Source: Pseudomonadota bacterium
Lineage (GTDB): Bacteria; Pseudomonadota; Gammaproteobacteria; Steroidobacterales; Steroidobacteraceae
NCBI GenBank assembly: GCA_003242685.1
Contig: QGVD01000014.1
Span: forward strand, 1 to 63,776
DNA: 63,776 bases
Reading direction: 5' to 3'
Below, piece after piece: positions 25,739-35,079 of the stretch (its first letter is position 1; each line of letters opens with the position of its first letter). Both the position numbers and the translations under genes were made by a program. The notes beneath the pieces are model-generated. The model ran no database searches. It saw nothing but the letters and a program-made list of their open reading frames with translations, and was not told the DNA's origin.

Positions 25739-26389
25739 CGCTCGGCGAGCCCGGTCGACTTCACGCCCGCGCTGCCCACGTCGTCGGTGTAGTGCCGGTC
25801 TTCAGGGCCCTCCCAGGGCCAGTGCGGTGCCGTGAAGTGCAGGCTGATGAAGAACGGCCGCGCGGAATCGGCGAAATGAGCGATGTCCTCGATCGCGCGC
25901 GTCGCGAGGATATCCGGCAGACAACCGTCGCGCGTGACCGGCACTTCGCCGTCACGCAGATCGGACTTGCCGGTCGGCGGCACACGAAACTCGTGCGTGA
26001 AGCAGTCCGCGCCTGCGCCGAGGATACCGAAGAAGCGCTCGTACCCGTGGCGCAGTGGCCCGTGCTCGGGACTGTTCCCGAGATGCCACTTGCCGACGAG
26101 CGAGGTGCCGTAGCCGAGATCGCGCAGGAGCGACGGAAGCGTGGGGTGTCCCTGAGGGATCCCGAGGCTGCCTCCCGAGACACCCAGGGGGCTCGTGCAG
26201 CTCCACCGGGAGCCGGTACTGGTACCGCCCGGTGATCAATGCGCATCGCGTGGCCGAGCACACGGGGGAGTTCGAATAGCCGTGCGTGAGCATCACGCCT
26301 TCGCGCGCGAGACGATCGATGTGCGGAGTCTCGTAGTCGCGACGGCCGTAGGGGTTACGCACGCGCAACGGCGAGGTCCATTCCGGCGC
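25732..26389 (-). pseudogene. Sulfatase remnant: both ends missing and frameshifted
   Basis: Read on the minus strand, one frame gives PYGRRDYETPHIDRLAREG and NSPVCSATRCALITGRYQ, the type I sulfatase active-site block whose cysteine becomes formylglycine. After VELHEP the sense continues in another frame: GVSGGSLGIPQGHPTLPSLL, DLGYGTSLVGKWHLG and FFISLHFTAPHWPWEGPED. The switch lies at a run of five C (plus-strand G run 26187-26191); removing one base restores the sense. The N-terminal ADD metal-binding segment is absent, an in-frame stop lies just upstream, and the protein ends after about 215 residues instead of 450-500. It is squeezed between convergent and tandem genes without spare DNA. 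Confidence 0.8.
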
Positions 26390-27649
26390 TCAAGAGCTCG
26401 ATGCGCGCGTCCCGCGCCGGCGTCCGCTGCCGGCAGCGACGGGGCCGACGATCGCGCGCAGCAGCACGGGCCCCAGCACCGAGAGTCCCGTCAGGATGCC
26501 GGCGAAGGGCACGAGCGTTCCGTCGTGCAGGGCGCCGAGCAGCGCGCCTCCCGCGGTCGCGATCACGAAGGCGAGAGAGCCGCTCAATGCCGCCGCCGCT
26601 CCTGCGCGCTCGCCATGCTGGGCAAGTGCTTCGGCCATCGCGTTGGGACGCACGAAGGCGAGTCCGAAGAGAAAGCAGAAGAGCGGCACGACGATGATCG
26701 CGACGTTGCGCACGGAGAGCAGCGCCGAAAGCAGGAGCACGAGCGCGAAGAGCAGGCAGGCCCGGTTCGCGTAGCGCAGCAGCGCATCGGTCGTGAAGTG
26801 CACGAGGAGCCGTGCGTTGACCTGCGCGCCGAAGATGAACCCTGCCGCGTTCAGCGCGAACAGCCAGCTGAATCCGGTCGGGGAAACCTCGAGGTATTCG
26901 AGAAAGATGAAGGGCGCGCCCGTGATGTAGACCAGGAGACCTGCATTCGCAAGCGCACCGAGGAGCGTGTAGCCGAGGAAGCGCCGCTCGGAGAGGAGGT
27001 GCGCATACACTCGCAGCACATCGCCGAGCCGGAACCGGCCGCCGGCGGTTCTGCTGCGCGTCTCCGGCAGTCCGAGCGATACGGCGACGAGGCAGGCGGC
27101 GCCGAAGAACGCGAGGAACCAGAAGATCGCACGCCAGCCGAGTGTGCCGAGCACGAACGTGCCTGCGAAGGGCGCAACGATGGGCGCGACGCCCATGACG
27201 AGAATCATCCGCGAGAACACACGCGCGACGTCGCGCGCCTCGAAGAGGTCGCGCACCATGGCGAGCGCGATCACCATGCCGGCGCAGCTCCCGAGCGCCT
27301 GCACGAAGCGCAGCACGAGCATCGCTTCCACGTCCGGCGCGAGCGCGCAGCCGATGGAGGCGAGCACGTAGATCACGAGCCCGATGCGCAGCGGGGGGAT
27401 GCGACCGTAGCGATCCGCCAGCGGACCGTAGAAGAGCTGGCCGATGCCGAGGCCGATGAAGAATGCCGGAAGAGTGAGCTGCACCCTGCCGAGATCCGCG
27501 TCGAGGTCGCGGGCGATGTCCGCGAAGCCCGGCAGGTACATGTCGATCGACAGCGGCCCGAACGCCGCGAGCGCTCCCAGGATCAGGATCAGACGGGCGT
27601 ACTGCGACCGCGAGAGGGTCGGGGACGCGCCTTCCGTGCGCGGTGTCAT
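26390..27649 (-). CDS. Bcr/CflA family multidrug efflux MFS transporter
   Basis: 419 residues with 12 predicted hydrophobic segments. LGALAAFGPLSIDMYLPGF at the first segment, the QLFYGPLADRYGRIPPL loop 2-3 motif and the RFVQALGSCAGMVIALAMVRDLF segment are typical of Bcr/CflA drug exporters in the inner membrane (proton antiport of drugs such as bicyclomycin or chloramphenicol). The C-terminal tail is Arg/Ser-rich. Transcribed leftward into the sulfatase remnant, which begins at its stop. Confidence 0.88.
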   Translation of the reverse strand: MTPRTEGASPTLSRSQYARLILILGALAAFGPLSIDMYLPGFADIARDLDADLGRVQLTLPAFFIGLGIGQLFYGPLADRYGRIPPLRIGLVIYVLASIGCALAPDVEAMLVLRFVQALGSCAGMVIALAMVRDLFEARDVARVFSRMILVMGVAPIVAPFAGTFVLGTLGWRAIFWFLAFFGAACLVAVSLGLPETRSRTAGGRFRLGDVLRVYAHLLSERRFLGYTLLGALANAGLLVYITGAPFIFLEYLEVSPTGFSWLFALNAAGFIFGAQVNARLLVHFTTDALLRYANRACLLFALVLLLSALLSVRNVAIIVVPLFCFLFGLAFVRPNAMAEALAQHGERAGAAAALSGSLAFVIATAGGALLGALHDGTLVPFAGILTGLSVLGPVLLRAIVGPVAAGSGRRRGTRASSS

Positions 27650-27729
27650 GGTCGCGTGCGGAAGGTGAGAGACCTGTTTCTTGTTTCCTTTTCTATCAAC
27701 AACTTATGAATTATTCTTGCCGGTGATTC

Positions 27730-28380
27730 TCAGTGTGTTGCCTGCGCGTTCTCGCCGCCTGCGCCGCAGAAGAAGAGCTGCGCCGGCAGGATGTTGAGCG
27801 GCTCGAAGCCGCGCTCCACCGTGCGGAAGAAGCGCTTCAGGTCCGGAAGCACGCGCGAGGAGAACTGATAGAGCAGGAAGCGGCCGTCCGGCGCGAGCAC
27901 CGACCGCGTGGTGCGCAGGATGCGCTCGCGCACGTCGCGCGGCATGGTGCTGAACGGCACGCCCGAGATCACGTAATCGGCCTTCTCGATGCCGAGCTGC
28001 CTGAGGATCTGATCCGTATTGGCGGCCGAGTCGTGCGCGACGTGCAGTCGCGGATCGCGGAAGGTGCTGCGCAGGAAGCGCACGAAGTCCTCGTTGGTCT
28101 CGATCGCGACGAGCGTCGCATCGGGGCGCATGCGGCGCAGGATCTCCGCCGTGATGTTACCGATGCCCGGACCGTATTCGACGACCACGCGCGCGCGGTT
28201 CCAGTCGACGGGCTCGAGCAGCCCCTTCACCAGGAAGCGGGAGCTCGGAATGATGGAGCCCAGCATCCTGGGATGGCGCACGAAGTTGCGGGCGAACAGC
28301 AGGACTTCCTCGGCACGCCTTACAGCATTGTTCGGCACGAATCGATCCTCGCTCGGGATCTGAGTCGAAACTCTCCACAT
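27730..28380 (-). CDS. Class I SAM-dependent methyltransferase, phospholipid N-methyltransferase-like
   Basis: 216 residues. LFARNFVRHPRMLGSIIPSSRFL followed by the SAM-binding VVVEYGPGIGNIT (motif I), LVAIETNEDFV and YVISGVPFSTMP matches PmtA-type phosphatidylethanolamine N-methyltransferases and related rRNA-dimethylase-like proteins. It would act at the cytoplasmic membrane face. A longer N-terminal stretch (first 20 residues) precedes the conserved part. Stands alone, 80 bases from the MFS gene start and 276 bases from the divergent glycine-zipper gene. Confidence 0.75.
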   Translation of the reverse strand: MWRVSTQIPSEDRFVPNNAVRRAEEVLLFARNFVRHPRMLGSIIPSSRFLVKGLLEPVDWNRARVVVEYGPGIGNITAEILRRMRPDATLVAIETNEDFVRFLRSTFRDPRLHVAHDSAANTDQILRQLGIEKADYVISGVPFSTMPRDVRERILRTTRSVLAPDGRFLLYQFSSRVLPDLKRFFRTVERGFEPLNILPAQLFFCGAGGENAQATH

Positions 28381-28656
28381 GCGATGCGGGTTCCCTCTGC
28401 GCCGTCACTCAAGCGACGCAATCATGAACGCCTCCCGATGACGAGTCCAACGGCCATCACCTGCACACACCCGCAGTGCGGCGATGCGGGCGGCACACGC
28501 CTGTCGGTCCCGGGCGACGATTTCACCACAACGGAATCCCGGCTCTAAGCTTGACCGCGTCCGTCGATGATCGCACGACTTCGACCCGTCCGCTGCAGTG
28601 AACATGCGGACGGCGACGGAACGCGTTCGAGTCCGAGCGGAAGAAGGAGGATATGG

Positions 28657-29202
28657 ATGAACAAGGCGCTGATGACGGGCCTGGTGATCGGATCCGTGGT
28701 AACCGTGACGGGCGGAGCCGTGGCGGGACTGAAGCTGCTGGACCGCGGGCCCGCGTACGCCGAGGTGCTGAGCGTGACCCCCGTGACGCGCACCGTGCAG
28801 ACGCCCCGGCAGGAATGCCGCGACGAGGCCGTCGTGCAGCCGGCGCCGACCCGCGATCCCAACCGGGTGACCGGCACGGTGGTCGGTGCGGTCGTGGGCG
28901 GCGTGCTGGGCAATCAGATCGGCGATGGCAGCGGCCGGAAGATCGCGACGATCGCGGGCGCCGCAGCAGGCGGCTATGCAGGCAACCGCATCCAGAAGCG
29001 CATCCAGGACAACCGCGTTCAGACGACGACGGAAAGACGCTGCACTACGGTATACGACTCGCACGAAGAACCGGCCGGCTTCGACGTGCATTACCGGATC
29101 GGAGACATCGAGGGACGCGTGCGCATGGATCGGCATCCGGGCGAGCGTATCCCCGTGCGGGACGGTCAGCTCGTGCTCGACGAGCCCGGCACCGAAGGCT
29201 GA
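28657..29202 (+). CDS. Glycine-zipper 2TM domain outer-membrane protein
   Basis: 181 residues with an N-terminal hydrophobic segment (ALMTGLVIGSVVTVTGGAVAG) and a central glycine-zipper region VVGAVVGGVLGNQIGDGSGRK and IAGAAAGGYAGNRIQ, the Rick_17kDa/SlyB type fold. The C-terminal half (YDSHEEPAGFDVHYRIGDIEG...GQLVLDE) is a small domain often seen after the zipper. ATG 28657 has AAGGAGG 7 bases upstream and gives a normal export signal; longer starts do not. Likely envelope integrity role. Confidence 0.82.
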   Translation: MNKALMTGLVIGSVVTVTGGAVAGLKLLDRGPAYAEVLSVTPVTRTVQTPRQECRDEAVVQPAPTRDPNRVTGTVVGAVVGGVLGNQIGDGSGRKIATIAGAAAGGYAGNRIQKRIQDNRVQTTTERRCTTVYDSHEEPAGFDVHYRIGDIEGRVRMDRHPGERIPVRDGQLVLDEPGTEG

Positions 29203-29218
29203 GCGGGCTCGGCGGTCT

Positions 29219-29896
29219 TCATTCGCCGGTGCGCAGCCGGTACCCGACACCGCTCACTGTCTCGATGAGGCGCGGCGCATCGCCGTCGTCACCGAGCTTC
29301 TGGCGCAGCCGGTGCACGAGCTGCTTGAGGAGCTGGCGGTCGCCGCCGCCCTTGTGACCCCACACGTGCATGAGCAGCCGATCGGTCTGAACGGGCTGAT
29401 CGGCGTTCGCCAGGAGGAGCTGCATGAGGCGCATCTCGAGCCGCGTCAGGCGCAGCGTGACGTCCGGCTCGATGCGCAGCTCCAGTGACTCCGGGTCGAG
29501 CTGAATCCGTCCGACGCGCGTGCGGCTGTCCACCGTGCCGCCGGCGCGGCGCAGCAGCGCACGCACGCGTGCCACGAGCGTGCGGGGGCTGAAGGGCTTG
29601 GTGAGATAGTCGTCGGCTCCGAGCTCGAGCGCACGCACGACGTCGTCCTCCTCTCCGCGCACCGTCAGCATCATGATCGGTATCGACGAGCGACGGCGGA
29701 TCTCGGCGCACAGGTCGAAGCCCGAACCGCCCGGCAGATTGATGTCGAGCAGGGCGAGCTGGGGCTGCTCCTGCGTGAAGGTGGCGAGCCCGGTACCGTA
29801 GCTGATTCCCTCGACCACCACGAAGCCGGCCTGCCGGAGGGCGAAGCCCGTCACCGCACGCAGGTCCGCGTCGTCGTCGACCAGCAGCAGCTTCAT
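29219..29896 (-). CDS. OmpR/PhoB-family response regulator
   Basis: 225 residues. Receiver domain with acidic pocket LLVDDDADL and phospho-acceptor Asp51 (LALLDINLPGG), Lys in DYLTKPFSP, then a winged-helix DNA-binding domain ending RLRQKLGDDG...IETVSGVGYRL. The ATG at 29896 overlaps the sensor kinase stop (ATGA), so the pair is translationally coupled. Last gene of the sulfate-transport/two-component group; convergent with the glycine-zipper gene. Confidence 0.92.
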   Translation of the reverse strand: MKLLLVDDDADLRAVTGFALRQAGFVVVEGISYGTGLATFTQEQPQLALLDINLPGGSGFDLCAEIRRRSSIPIMMLTVRGEEDDVVRALELGADDYLTKPFSPRTLVARVRALLRRAGGTVDSRTRVGRIQLDPESLELRIEPDVTLRLTRLEMRLMQLLLANADQPVQTDRLLMHVWGHKGGGDRQLLKQLVHRLRQKLGDDGDAPRLIETVSGVGYRLRTGE

Positions 29897-31986
29897 GCCG
29901 GCTCTCCGACAGGCGCGAGCGGCAGGCTCACCCAGAAGCGCGTGCAGCGGTCCTCGACGCGCTCGACGCCCACGTGGCCGCCGTGCCGCTCGATGATGGA
30001 CTTGACGATCCAGAGACCGAGCCCGAGGCCCGGCGCATCCGGCTCCGCATCGCTGCCGCGACGGAAGCGATCGAACAGCGTGGTCGAGTCGTGCTCCTCG
30101 ACGCCCGGTCCCTCGTCCTCGACCCACAGCCGCGCGTGACCGTCACGCAGCTCGCCGCCGATGCGGATCTCTCCGCTCTCGGGTGCGAACTTGACCGCGT
30201 TGGAAAGAAGATTCACGAAGACCTGAGTGAGACGCTGAGAGTCGCCGATGATCTCGGGCATGTCCTCCGGCAATCGTACCTCGAGCTTCTGACCGCGCTG
30301 CGCAAGGAGCGGTGCGACGAGCTCCGCGGCCTCCGAGACGACGTCGTCGAGTGCGACGCGCTGCCGGCGGATGGTGAGTTGCCCGGACTCGATGCGTACG
30401 CTCTCGAGCAGATTGTCGATGAGTCTCATGAGGCGCAGCGCGCCCCGTGAGAAGCTTTCGAACAGCGTGCGCTGCTCGGCCTCGGTGAGCTTTCCCAGTC
30501 CGTCGCGCAGCAGCTCGAGCGAGGCGAGCTGCGCCGCGACGGGCGTGCGGAACTCGTGCGAGATGTGGGCGAGCACGCTGTCGCGCGCGCGCCGTGCGGC
30601 TTCGAGATCGGTCTCGTCGCGGATGACCTGCACCTGCTGGCCGTCGACCGGCGCCGCGCTGACGATCACCGTCGAACGGGTGCGACCGTCCGGCAGACAC
30701 AGCCTCTCCGCCGCCTGGGCACGGCCGCGCTTGCGCGCGATGAGGATGGGGCAGTTCCGGGTGCAGGGCCGCTCGCCGTCGACGGCATGCGGATTGAGCA
30801 CGTCGCCGCAGAAGCGCCCGAGAAGCTCGTCCTCCGAGCGGCCGAGGAGCCGCGCAGCCTGAGGGTTCACGTAGCGGATGCGGCGCTCGGAATCCACCGC
30901 ATACACGCCTTCGACGATACCGCCGAGGACCGCCTGGGCCTCGGCCTCGCGGTGGCGCAGCGCCGTGGTCAGCTCGACGAGATTACGCTGCATCTCGTCC
31001 ATCGTCGCGGCGAGCTCACCGAGCTGCTTCGGCGCGACGGGCGGGATGGAGACCGCGAAGTCGCCCTGACCGATACGCACGGCCGCATCGCGGAGCTGAG
31101 TGATCGGCCGCGCGATCCAGCGGCCGTAGAGCATGCCGGCGAGTCCCGCGAGCGCAGCGACGATGATCGCGATCCAGACGAGCTGCCGCGTGACGTCCGC
31201 CACGATGCGGTCGAATTCCGCCGCGTCCAGCGACACGTCCATGAGCCCCACCAGCTCACCGGTGCTCGCAGAAACCAGCACTGATGCCACGTAGGCATCG
31301 GGTTTCGTGAGCCGGCGCGCGGCCGAGCGGCCATCCGACAGCGCCTCGGAGTGAAGCAGGGTCAGGGGATCTTCGCTGGCCGGGACATAGGTCGCGTAAT
31401 TCACCATGGAGACCCGTGCACCGACCTGCTCACCGATGTCCGCGAGCAGCCTGCGGTCGGCGCGCACGGCCGTCACCGCACGCATGCGGCTGTGCCCGGG
31501 AATCTCCACGGCGGCGCCGAATATCGGCGGCTCACCGCCTGCGGGCGCCAGCATGAAGCGCTCGCCCTGCTCGTTGATCGCGCGCGTGACCTGAGCCCAT
31601 GGCACCGGATCGCCTACGGCGGCGACGACGCCTTCGGGGCCGAGCACCGCGCAGGTGTCGAGCCGGCTCGAGGTGCAGAAGCGCCGCAGGAACGTCTGCA
31701 GGGAGGCATCGCGCTGGTCGGCGAGCAGCCGCTGGAGGGTGGGGCGCTCCGACAGCACGCGCGCCGAGGCGAGCGCGTCCTCGCCGGCACGCCGCAGCGC
31801 CTCGCGTGCGGAGGCACCGGCGAGCTGTGCCCGGGTGATACCTTCCTGCCTCACGAGCGCATCGAGGATCTGCACGCAGACGAACGCCATCGCGGCGATG
31901 GCTGCCGCGGTGACGATCACGCTCCCGGCGCCCAGCCAGGCGCCGAGGCCTATGGAGCGGAGTCGGTTCAATCGCTGTTCGAGCAC
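29893..31986 (-). CDS. Hybrid-domain sensor histidine kinase (periplasmic sensor, HAMP, PAS, HisKA, HATPase)
   Basis: 697 residues. Membrane helix 1 about 16-42, a periplasmic sensor region of about 225 residues containing three cysteines early (FCTSSRLDTC), helix 2 (VWIAIIVAALAGLAGMLYG), HAMP, a PAS domain (GIVEGVYAVDSERRIRYVN) with a cysteine-rich insert (RPCTRNCPILIARK), then dimerisation domain with H-box ISHEFRTPVAA and ATPase domain with NLLSNAVKFAP, DEGPGV and GLGLGLWIVKSI. It starts 16 bases after cysW, so it is probably transcribed with the sulfate transporter. Signal sensed is unknown; periplasmic oxyanion or redox state is an inference. Confidence 0.88.
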   Translation of the reverse strand: MLEQRLNRLRSIGLGAWLGAGSVIVTAAAIAAMAFVCVQILDALVRQEGITRAQLAGASAREALRRAGEDALASARVLSERPTLQRLLADQRDASLQTFLRRFCTSSRLDTCAVLGPEGVVAAVGDPVPWAQVTRAINEQGERFMLAPAGGEPPIFGAAVEIPGHSRMRAVTAVRADRRLLADIGEQVGARVSMVNYATYVPASEDPLTLLHSEALSDGRSAARRLTKPDAYVASVLVSASTGELVGLMDVSLDAAEFDRIVADVTRQLVWIAIIVAALAGLAGMLYGRWIARPITQLRDAAVRIGQGDFAVSIPPVAPKQLGELAATMDEMQRNLVELTTALRHREAEAQAVLGGIVEGVYAVDSERRIRYVNPQAARLLGRSEDELLGRFCGDVLNPHAVDGERPCTRNCPILIARKRGRAQAAERLCLPDGRTRSTVIVSAAPVDGQQVQVIRDETDLEAARRARDSVLAHISHEFRTPVAAQLASLELLRDGLGKLTEAEQRTLFESFSRGALRLMRLIDNLLESVRIESGQLTIRRQRVALDDVVSEAAELVAPLLAQRGQKLEVRLPEDMPEIIGDSQRLTQVFVNLLSNAVKFAPESGEIRIGGELRDGHARLWVEDEGPGVEEHDSTTLFDRFRRGSDAEPDAPGLGLGLWIVKSIIERHGGHVGVERVEDRCTRFWVSLPLAPVGEPA

Positions 31987-32002
31987 GAGCCGCGAGGATG
32001 GT

Positions 32003-32857
32003 TCAGCGGCGATATCCCGAGCGTAGCTCGATTGCGGTCTTGATCACCAGCGTCAGGAGGGCGAGCAGGCTCAGGAGCGAGGCGACCGCGAACGCGCCGA
32101 CGAAGTCGTACTCGTTGTACAGGATCTCCACGTGCAGCGGCATGGTCGTGGTGAGGCCACGGATGTGGCCGGAGACGACCGACACCGCGCCGAATTCGCC
32201 CATCGCCCGAGCGTTGCACAGGATGACGCCGTAGATCACGCCCCAGCGGATCTTGGGCAGCGTGACTCTGAAGAACGTCATCCAGGGGCCGGCACCGAGC
32301 GAGATCGCCGCTTCTTCCTCCTCGGCGCCCAGTATCTGGAGCAGCGGAATGAGCTCGCGCGCCACGTAGGGGAATGTCACGAACAGCGTGGCGAGGATGA
32401 TCCCGGGCAGCGCGAACACGATGGAAATGTCGTGCTCCTGCAGCCAGACGCCGAACCACCCCTGCGCGCCGAAGAGCAGCACGTACACGAGACCGGAGAT
32501 AACGGGCGAGACGGCGAAGGGCAGCTCGATGAGCGTCGTCAGCACGCTCTTGCCCCGGAACTCGAAGCGGGCGATCGCGTACGCAGCGGCGATGCCGAAT
32601 ATCGTGTTGAGAGGCACGACGATCAGCGCCGTGATGAGCGTGAGGCGGATCGCGGCGTGCGTATCGGAGGATCCGAACGCCTCGAAGTAGGCCTCCCATC
32701 CCTTTGCCAGGGCCTGCGCGAAGACCGCGCAGAGCGGCACCACGAGCAGGCACGCCGCGAAGGCCGTCGCGACGGCGATGATCGCCGCGCGGCCGAGCCG
32801 CGCGCGCCACGTGTGCGCGCCCGGGCGGTCGATCTCGCGGGGTTTGCCGACGGCCAT
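32003..32857 (-). CDS. cysW: Sulfate ABC transporter permease CysW
   Basis: 284 residues, six hydrophobic segments. Family segments: LIELPFAVSPVISGLVYVLLFG, ATLFVTFPYVARELIPLL, and the EAA loop LGAGPWMTFFRVTLPKIRWG; RAMGEFGAVSVVSGHI is diagnostic of CysW/CysT. Forms the inner-membrane channel with CysT, powered by CysA. ATG 32857 lies 2 bases after the cysT stop. Confidence 0.92.
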   Translation of the reverse strand: MAVGKPREIDRPGAHTWRARLGRAAIIAVATAFAACLLVVPLCAVFAQALAKGWEAYFEAFGSSDTHAAIRLTLITALIVVPLNTIFGIAAAYAIARFEFRGKSVLTTLIELPFAVSPVISGLVYVLLFGAQGWFGVWLQEHDISIVFALPGIILATLFVTFPYVARELIPLLQILGAEEEEAAISLGAGPWMTFFRVTLPKIRWGVIYGVILCNARAMGEFGAVSVVSGHIRGLTTTMPLHVEILYNEYDFVGAFAVASLLSLLALLTLVIKTAIELRSGYRR

Positions 32858-32859
32858 GC

Positions 32860-33726
32860 TCAGCGCCTCCTTCCCGAACGTCTGCGCTGCCACGCCTGGA
32901 GCAGGTTGATGAGCAGCAGCAGGAAGAACGAGATCACCAGCATGCCGAAGCCGATCACTGACGCGGCCCGGTAGTCGTACTGCTCCAGAGAGATCACGAT
33001 GAGGAGCGGAGTGATCTCGGTCTTCATCGGCAGATTGCCCGCGATGAAGATCACCGAACCGTATTCGCCGACGGCACGCCCGAACGCGAGGGCGAACCCC
33101 GTCGCCCACGCCGGCAGCACCGCGGGAAGAATGACACGTCTGAACGTGTAGAAGCGTGACGCGCCGAGGGATTCCGCGGCGTCTTCGACTTCGGGCGGAA
33201 CGGCGAGCAGCGCCGGCTGCAGCGTGCGCACCACGAACGGCAGGCCGATCAGTGTCAGCGCGACGGTCACACCGACCCAGGTGTAGGCCACCTTGAAGCC
33301 GAGCGGCTCGAGCCAGCGGCCGATCCAGCCGTTGCCCGAGAACACCGTCGCGAGCGCGATGCCCGAGACGGCGGTCGGCATCGCGAAAGGCAGATCGACC
33401 AGCGCATCGAGCAGGCGCCGGCCCGGGAACTCGTAGCGGGTGAGGCTCCACGCGAGCAGGAGACCGAACACCGCGTTGATCGACGCCGCGAGGAGAGAGG
33501 CCCCGAACGACAGCCGGAACGAGGCGAGCACGCGCGGCTGCGTGAGGATGCGCCAGATGTCCGCGAACGAGGCGCCCAGCGCGTGCAGCGTGAGCGCCGC
33601 GAGCGGAATCAGCACGATCAGCGCCAGATAGACCAGCGAGAAGCCGAACGTGAGCCCGAATCCCGGGAGGATCGAATCCTCCCGGAACCGGAACTCCGCG
33701 ATGCGTGGGGCTGCGATCGAGGCCAT
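32860..33726 (-). CDS. cysT: Sulfate ABC transporter permease CysT
   Basis: 288 residues, six hydrophobic segments. LVDLPFAMPTAVSGIALATVF, EAA loop SLGASRFYTFRRVILPAVLPA and GRAVGEYGSVIFIAGNLP match CysT (CysU). The N-terminus (VLPGFGLTFGFSLVYLALIVLIPL) is typical. Lies between the porin gene and cysW with very short spacing, in one operon. Confidence 0.92.
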   Translation of the reverse strand: MASIAAPRIAEFRFREDSILPGFGLTFGFSLVYLALIVLIPLAALTLHALGASFADIWRILTQPRVLASFRLSFGASLLAASINAVFGLLLAWSLTRYEFPGRRLLDALVDLPFAMPTAVSGIALATVFSGNGWIGRWLEPLGFKVAYTWVGVTVALTLIGLPFVVRTLQPALLAVPPEVEDAAESLGASRFYTFRRVILPAVLPAWATGFALAFGRAVGEYGSVIFIAGNLPMKTEITPLLIVISLEQYDYRAASVIGFGMLVISFFLLLLINLLQAWQRRRSGRRR

Positions 33727-33742
33727 CGACGGCGACTGTCCT

Positions 33743-35044
33743 CTAGAACCCGACCGCGATCCGGGTCAGGATGACCTTCTCGTCGGGCCGGTCGCCACCG
33801 AGCGGCGCGCCGCCGTCGAAGCTCGTCTGCTCGTAGTTGATCGCCCACTTGAGGTTGGCGTTCAGATACCAGTTCACTCCGACGCCCCACGCCTGCGCCT
33901 TTCGCACCGAGACGGCGGGATCCGCGAAGGAGTCCGCTCCGCCCGCGAACGCCTCGTCGCCGATCTCGAGCTGGTTGTAACGCACGGCGATCTCGACCGC
34001 GCCGGTTCCACCGCCGTCGACGGTGAACGGGCGGCTCGGCCTCGGGCGCCGGTAGCCGTTCGCCTCGCCGGTCACGATCCAGCTCGCCGTGAGCTGCCAG
34101 GCCTCGATGTCGACGCTGTCACTGCGCAGCCCGGTCGCCGTCGCGCGCGACACGTCCTGCGAGACCTGCGCGTACTCGCCGATCAGGCCGAAGGGACCGC
34201 GGTAATAGTGGAACTGCGGCGACCAGCGCAGCCGCTCGCCGTCGGCGAACGTGCCGTTGGCGCCGGTGCGCCAGCGGAAGATGGTCTGCTGGCCGCCGGA
34301 ACGGTACGACCCGAGCAGCGGACGATCGGTGGTGCCCGTGCTGTCGACGTAGGTCCCGCCGATGCCGAAGCCGAGGCCCGCGAGCACGTGATCCTTGTTC
34401 GTCGCGAAGGGCTGCACGAAGACCCGCGCCGCGATGTCCTTGTCGTTGTCGGCATCGGAATCGGAGCTGGAGTCGCTGCTGCCGCCGTCGGGCACGCCGT
34501 TGAACAGGCCGATCGCATAGCTGACGCGCCGGCCGGCGAGGTCGCCCGAGAGCTGCACGCCCAGGTCGCGGTTCGGCACCAGGCCCGTCACCAGCGACCG
34601 CTCGATGAAGCGCATGTCGTCGGCGGACTGCAGGCGCTCGAGTCCCACGGGTGCCTTGAACTTGCCGACCTGCACGCGCGCCGCGTCACTGAAGCGGGCC
34701 GCGACATACGCGTCCTGCAGCACGGTGCGGCCGCCGGCGAAGTCCGGCGTGATGCGGAAGTCGAAACGATTGGCGAAGGTGCCTTCGATGGTCGGACGGA
34801 CGCGACGCAGGAGCCACGTGTCCGATCCGTCGGGAGCGGCGTCGTCCTGGAAGAAGCGGCCGTCGAAATGCACCAGCGGACGGAGCTTGATGACGTTGGC
34901 TCCGTCGGCCGTGCCGAACGAGAAGCCGCCCGAGTCCGCCTTGACCGTGAAGCTCTGTCCCGCGTCGGACGACTGCGCCGCCGCGAGCGGCGCAGTCGCG
35001 AGGAGCGCGGCGAGAACCGCGTATCGAATGGTGGTGTTCTTCAT
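33743..35044 (-). CDS. OprO/OprP-type phosphate/anion-selective porin
   Basis: 433 residues with signal peptide MKNTTIRYAVLAALLATAPLAAA and C-terminal IAVGF ending in phenylalanine, as for outer-membrane barrels. Segments DGRFFQDDAAPDGSDTWLLRRVRP, GKFKAPVGLERLQSADDMRF and VKWAINYEQTSFDGG-like ending resemble OprO/P porins. A Ser/Asp-rich loop (SSDSSSDSDADNDKD) about residue 190-205 may face outward. It sits between the sulfate-binding protein and cysT, so uptake of sulfate across the outer membrane is a reasonable inference; porin genes are not usual inside cys operons. Confidence 0.82.
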   Translation of the reverse strand: MKNTTIRYAVLAALLATAPLAAAQSSDAGQSFTVKADSGGFSFGTADGANVIKLRPLVHFDGRFFQDDAAPDGSDTWLLRRVRPTIEGTFANRFDFRITPDFAGGRTVLQDAYVAARFSDAARVQVGKFKAPVGLERLQSADDMRFIERSLVTGLVPNRDLGVQLSGDLAGRRVSYAIGLFNGVPDGGSSDSSSDSDADNDKDIAARVFVQPFATNKDHVLAGLGFGIGGTYVDSTGTTDRPLLGSYRSGGQQTIFRWRTGANGTFADGERLRWSPQFHYYRGPFGLIGEYAQVSQDVSRATATGLRSDSVDIEAWQLTASWIVTGEANGYRRPRPSRPFTVDGGGTGAVEIAVRYNQLEIGDEAFAGGADSFADPAVSVRKAQAWGVGVNWYLNANLKWAINYEQTSFDGGAPLGGDRPDEKVILTRIAVGF

Positions 35045-35079
35045 GTTGGTTGTCGCGAGTGTGTCGTTGGGTTCCCGTC

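Noticed and set aside
26187..26191. Programmed frameshifting in the sulfatase
   Set aside because: Both ends of the gene are missing as well and no slippery heptamer or stimulatory structure is obvious; decay (or a sequencing slip) explains it better.
26195..27709. 504-codon plus-strand open frame over the MFS transporter
   Set aside because: Charged, low-complexity translation antisense to twelve transmembrane segments; no homology pattern.
27650..27729. AT-rich 80-base gap between the MFS gene start and the methyltransferase stop as an RNA gene or attachment site
   Set aside because: No cloverleaf, repeat or mobile gene nearby; it fits the promoter of the minus-strand MFS gene.
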